From the NCBI RefSeq assembly GCF_910592395.1, contig NC_088311.1, positions 9,924,501-9,988,500 on the forward strand: a stretch of DNA of 64,000 nucleotides. Direction: 5' to 3'. The stretch comes from Lineus longissimus. Lineage: Eukaryota > Nemertea > Pilidiophora > Heteronemertea > Lineidae. Position numbers and translations under genes: made by a program. Below the pieces are notes generated by a model. That model saw only the letters and a list, made by a program, of their open reading frames with translations. It ran no database searches and had not been told where the DNA came from. Of the stretch, positions 59,414 through 64,000 are shown in pieces (the stretch's first letter is position 1; each line of letters starts with the position of its first letter).

Positions 59414-59443
59414 TTGTCAATACACTCCGCCTCTCGATATTTC
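59414..59443 (-). mobile_element. Family A fragment (reverse orientation)
   Basis: TTGTCAATACACTCC followed by GCCTCTCGATATTT is the reverse complement of the family A core and the adjoining ATTGA segment. The outer arms are not recognisable beyond an upstream CAGG, so only the central part can be supported. Confidence 0.55.
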
Positions 59444-60340
59444 AAACATAAGTGTGACCACGATCCGCGGCGGCGTACTTAAAACTGTAAAGTCTCCATG
59501 ACATAGAAGTGCAAATTCCCAACCCTGAATGTCGGGATGCACCTCAACATCCCACACAAAGCTCAACATCTCAAAAGTCCTCAGGGTGCTGGTAAAATAT
59601 CTACACCAATGCTTTAGAATGACACCACGGAATGGGCTTTCAACAGTATCGTCTGTTCTTGATTGGGCACAAATCGTTCAAACACGGCCGCCGTCTGTAG
59701 CTTTTTTTGACTCGCGGCGGCGACATCCATAATTACTTACCTTGACCTAATTTTGTATGATCCGAATCAGCTTGAACCAGTTTTGCGAGCTGCCGCCAAC
59801 TTGATTTCGGGGAGTCCACCCTTCACACCCTCAGAATCGATTACGTCTTCATGTCTATGTCGTGAATGCAGTGAAAGCAGCGTCTTTTCTAAAATACAAG
59901 GTTTACGCCAAAAGCGCACATCTGCCCATGCCTTATTGATTTCATCGATGAACTCCCAATTTTCTCTGTGAATTGGTGTAGCATGGCACCACTTGACAAT
60001 CACCGCGGTAAAATTCATCGAGATTTCGCACGTTTTTTTCACATACATGTAGTATCTAAACAGAATTGGTGCTGTACATTCGACCACGTGTCGGGACATC
60101 TAACCATTCTGTGAGTAGTCGCCCGAAATGGCACCAACTGCCCGAATTGGCGACACCTCGCTCGCAAAACGGGGATCCTTGTCAGACTGCAGTGGTAACG
60201 TTTTTTATGTCACCGTTACAAATGTAACAATGTTTCACTTCACTGTCTGGAACTAGGGCAAGGGGCATCGGGGCATTGACCCAGGCCCGTTGCTAGCTTT
60301 CTGGTCATGCATGGTAAAACACAAAATACTAATCTACGAT

Positions 60341-60368
60341 ATACATGAAAAATACTCTTTTCATGTAT
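60341..60368 (+). repeat. 11-bp hairpin
   Basis: ATACATGAAAA (60341-60351), loop ATACTC, TTTTCATGTAT (60358-60368). A perfect stem with no associated gene. Confidence 0.6.
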
Positions 60369-60780
60369 AGCCGAAGGTTACATTCCGTTCCAGTGAAGTT
60401 TTTATCAGTTTGATTTGTCGCTGATCCTGCATGTATGGAGAAGTTGCGGTCCTGTTTCGGCCTGTGTAGAAAACCATTTTTGCATGAAAAACCATCCGTA
60501 CTTGCCCTCCCAGGTCAACAAGACCGTTGGACTTGCGTGGTAATTTTCTTCGCAGTTACACTTATTGGTTATGAAACCTAGATATAAACGACCTGTTAAT
60601 CTTGATTAAAACGAGATAAGGTTATTTGTAAACATAAAATAATGTAACAATTGATGTTTTTTCAAAGTCGGTAACATTAAAAATTGAATATATCATTCAG
60701 TACATCGAGGCCCAATTTGAACTTTTTTATTTTTATCTCCTGATACCATGCATTAAGTATAAGAAAATAATATATAACCA

Positions 60781-60805
60781 GGGGGGGGGGGGGGGGGGGG
60801 GGGGG
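60781..60805 (+). repeat. (G)25 homopolymer
   Basis: An uninterrupted run of 25 G on the + strand, followed by G-rich CGTGGGTGG and GGTGGGGGG. It could form G-quadruplexes, and the length is unreliable in assemblies. Confidence 0.95.
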
Positions 60806-61456
60806 CGTGGGTGGCTTTTTTCGTCGGTGGGGGGTTTTAAAAGGTTCAGGAATGGCAAATTCATTTGCCTTCATTTCCGGATCCCAGCCATTATAAGACC
60901 ACTTTTTTCAATGATTCTGCAGAATCAAATATCTTTAGTAAACAACCCTAGATACCAAATCTCCCTCGCGTTCTACAAAATCACAGGTTTTCACTTGCCT
61001 ATACCTGACATCATTCCGATAGTAATTAATCCAAAACCAGACACCAGATACTGAAAACTATCCAAGCACATATTACAAGGCAGTATTATTTCTAGGATCA
61101 GGTTCGGGCCGTATACCAACCGTGAAATATTTTCTGGGTCAGACTGTTGCCACGCTAACAATACTCGTGTGGCGGGAAACCTGAATTAGGTTGGCTTGCC
61201 TGGGATTCTTCCCTGCCCATGCACGCACGGCGGACATGCACACATGGTGTATTGTATGCTTTCAAGAGCACCGAATTCTTGGACAAGAGGAAAGCAATCT
61301 AAAAGCGTATCTCGTATTCAAAGGCAAAGCATTTCCGGCTGTGCTAATTCAAGGATGTGTGATGGAAATGCATGCATACTTCTACGTAGAATGCACATGG
61401 GTCCTTTCGCGTGTGTAGCGTGCACGTTCAAGAGCATCACAAGGTCAGCCACGGAA

Positions 61457-61534
61457 ACACTCCGAACGCAGTGGACCGGCCTCGGCCCTATGAGGCCCAG
61501 TGAATAGGATGACGTGATGGACTGCCCCACGAAT
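61457..61534 (-). mobile_element. Family B element (reverse)
   Basis: ACACTCCGAACGCAGTGGAC, CGGCCTCGGCCCTATGAGG, then GGATGACGTGATGGACTGCC and CCACGAAT: the reverse complement of a nearly full family B copy. Flanks CCACGGAA (61449-61456) and CCACGGTG (61535-61542) share six of eight bases, which fits a decayed 8-bp duplication. Confidence 0.7.
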
Positions 61535-61862
61535 CCACGGTGCGATCCCAGTTGATTTGTATTTCAAGCCTTTGGTATATCTTAGTAATTGATATTGACA
61601 CACACACAAGGCTCCGAGATCGCAACTTCTCTGTACCAAGCAACGAGAAGTCCAAGACTGCTTTTGCGTGAGGGAGATACAGGTCTATTTCAAAAAATTA
61701 AGCGATTTCCGCCGCCAATTTCCAGTTGAATGAGATATTTTGGGTCTGAGTCGCTCGCACCAACCGTTAGACATCTGAAACTTAGTAAAAGTTAGGTGGA
61801 GTTCCCAGAGTTTTTAAGGTAAAAATAGGTCTAAAGAGTGTGCCGTGGAGTCGCGTCTAGTA

Positions 61863-61937
61863 CATTTTTGCTATAAGCTTCCTCCTACCTCGTTATCGAG
61901 ATGGGAGTATATTGAAAATCACTGGTCACGCAGGAGG
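61863..61937 (+). mobile_element. Family A foldback MITE, shortened, with 9-bp TSD
   Basis: It contains CTCCTACCTCG, then TATCGAGATGGGAGTATATT and AATCACTGGT. The right end CAGGAGG is one mismatch from the family terminus CAGGATG; the left end keeps only CAT. CGTCTAGTA (or 10 bp with the preceding G) is repeated exactly at 61854-61862 and 61938-61946. Confidence 0.75.
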
Positions 61938-62920
61938 CGTCTAGTATGGAGGTCGCAATCACGAGTGAGTGGCCGGACTGTCCTTGAAACAGGCCTTCGG
62001 ACCGGTTTATTGAGTATACTGCAGTGGAGTGATTGTCCTTCAATAGTCCTTGGGTAAATGGAGATCGGAAGCACCTATTCGCCAACTCGCCAAATTACCG
62101 GACCTGCTATAAACAACTTCCTTCCTTTGAAAATATATTGGTCATTGCATCAAATACAGTCGGCTACATGTAGCCAATACACCCTGTACGGATGGGGTGC
62201 GGACCTAAAGTAACCTATACGGATACTTGTAAGAAGGCGTGCTTTAATCATTTTATATGGAAAGAGGCATTTGACATGTATTGAGAAGGACTGAATGTAA
62301 GCCTATAGCCATAAACCGGATGTTGTTAATTCAGGCCAAATGTAAACAAGGACATCGTAAGCCATTCTGTATCTTACTGTGTGCACTTAGATTAGAACTC
62401 GTGACCCCATTTCCTGAAATATTCACGAGTTCCTCATTTTCGTCGGATCTTGGCCCCAGTACGGACTTGGTGGCCCAGTAATCAACTCACCAAAGCACCG
62501 CGAGTGGTCCGCGTACCGACCCCTGCCTACGTATCCTCTTCCTTGGAACCCGACCATGAGCTGTCGGCGGTGTGGGCTGTTTATTTTATAGGCCTATTGA
62601 TTCTTAATTAAACCGCGGCGATATTCTGGAGATTGTGGATGTGTAAAGTGCTCAATACCTTTGGTATTTCATGGCCGTATTTCATTGCCTGTGGCGACTA
62701 AACCAACAGGCATGACAGGCCCCTCTGTCTGTATATTCATTGCTATATATATTGGGGGAAATATCTTATAACTATGATCATAGGAAATTAATAAAATATT
62801 CTGATACTCTGCAGGTACTAGGTAGGTGAGATTGAGTTACATAAAGTCACCAATAGGGGTCTCTTCCATCCCATATACGTCGAAACTTATCTATTCTGTA
62901 CAATGAATATATTTAACCCC

Positions 62921-62989
62921 TCATCCTGATCAGCTTTTCTTTATGTACTGGGAGAAAGGACGAGGCCGGTCCACTACATCGGGAGTGTA
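62921..62989 (+). mobile_element. Family B element, 5'-truncated and diverged
   Basis: TCATCCTGATCAG resembles the family B middle, followed by GGAGAAAGGACGAGGCCGG and TCCACTACATCGGGAGTGT. The last 33 bases are clear; the upstream part is a loose match. The left end is not defined. Confidence 0.6.
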
Positions 62990-64000
62990 TCGACCGGCGC
63001 CTCCCAGGACCTCCCGGGTAGCCAGAGGGGTCAACCAGAGTTACCAATGGGGCCATGGAACGCTATCTTGGTGGCCAGGTCAATGGCTGACCCATTGCCC
63101 ACCATATGCCCACTTCTTTGATACAGCCTTACCGGTAATCCTTTAATCAGCGGCGAGGCCTAGGAGAAATGGGGCATCAAAGCCGGCGTTTGATCTGTGG
63201 AGTATGATAAAGTGACTGGCAACAAACCCGAGGCGATTTATAGTTCATATTGTTTATGCAGAAGAAGATACTAAGTCAATTGTTTGACGTTTTCTTGGGA
63301 ATCATGGAGGTACTCAATAAATTTTCCTTGGGAGAATCAAGACTTTTTTATCTAGTTTAATTCCTAAGTTGTTGAGAGAAGCCAAAACAAATGTTCTGGG
63401 TTCCTTTTTCAGATCAATGCACCACAATCAATTGCTTGCAACTTGACTTTAGTGAAGATAGCAGCTTAATTTTGTGCCTAATTCCCATTTATCACAAATG
63501 CTATCTATCACCAGGGGAGTTTTCAAGGACATCTTCATACCCAGCGACACCACAGAGGAAACTGGGCGTGGACGTTCTGTTTAACGTAGTTATAAAAGAA
63601 CCTTTCTCTCATTCCACATCAATGTTTCCGAAACAACACCTCATAATCAATTGTTGACGTTTCGGTCCATCAGAGTAGGCACCATTATAAGCTGTGTAGA
63701 CACCACACGGTGATTGCCTACAGAACTTCAAACAGACTTGTCACGCCGGATTTAACCAATTACAATTAACCCTTGTCAACCAATTGAGGACCAATTACCC
63801 TAAATTACAAGAACAACTCGTGATAAGCTTAGGATATTATCTTTGCAATTGCTAGGCCTGAAAAGGGACTAAAAGGGCAGTCAGTGTTCTTGGTCATAAG
63901 TGTCCAAGGCTGAGATTAAATTTGAGCGCCAGGGGGATCGGGCATCCCCTGTGGAGTTGAATTTCCGGCCTAATGAGTGGCGCTTTAACTAATTCAGAGA

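Larger units (their letters stand above)
56870..64000. other. No recognisable gene
   Basis: Between the listed mobile elements and the (G)25 run I see only short frames of up to about 110 codons, overlapping on both strands. No partial gene is evident at the window edge. Confidence 0.55.

Noticed and set aside
60677-60874. Minus-strand frame with a proline run
   Set aside because: The prolines are simply the translated G25 tract on the opposite strand.

Overview
This is a stretch of animal nuclear DNA. It is AT-leaning, CpG is not obviously depleted, it is full of short non-autonomous transposon remnants and homopolymer tracts, and it has no operon-like packing. The one gene I can support is a complete, single-exon SoxC transcription factor gene (the group containing vertebrate Sox4, Sox11 and Sox12) at 51548-52651 on the + strand. 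The protein and the repeat content suggest an invertebrate, probably marine. I cannot choose between an invertebrate deuterostome and a lophotrochozoan from this sequence alone.

Layout. About 51 kb upstream of SoxC and about 11 kb downstream contain no open frame that I recognise. The remaining frames are short, unrelated to any family I know, and some are plainly built from repeats. SoxC has a compact promoter (TATA box, two CCAAT boxes, CACGTG E-box), a 5' leader free of upstream ATGs, an in-frame stop just before the start codon, and an AT-rich 3' region with a Pumilio-type site. The long flanks look like a developmental-regulator gene desert. Within them I mark three candidate regulatory patches: a run of five same-strand CTTGACC (AGGTCA half-site) motifs near 30.3-31.0 kb, a POU octamer with SOX-type sites near 19.35 kb, and five perfect CRE palindromes.

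Mobile DNA is the richest content. By eye I resolve several families of short foldback or terminal-inverted-repeat elements (MITE-like). Family A ends in CATCCTG/CAGGATG; three copies have perfect 9-bp target-site duplications (TSDs). Family B ends in GGTCCACTGCGTCCGGAGTG; two copies have perfect 8-bp TSDs. Family C has long inverted repeats starting CCGGTGT. Two pogo/Tigger-like copies are present, and a further element (D) carries an internal TTAGGG-like tract. At 38.06-38.31 kb a family C element sits inside a family A element, and the 9-bp family A TSD still flanks the whole nest, which gives a relative order of insertion. There is also a cluster of GC-rich palindromes at 6.07-6.22 kb, several small tandem repeats, and poly-C/G tracts of up to 25 bases.

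No rRNA gene, convincing tRNA, CRISPR array, bacterial operon or autonomous transposase was found. I see no new multi-gene system. The novelty here lies in the small repeat families and the possible regulatory landscape of SoxC.
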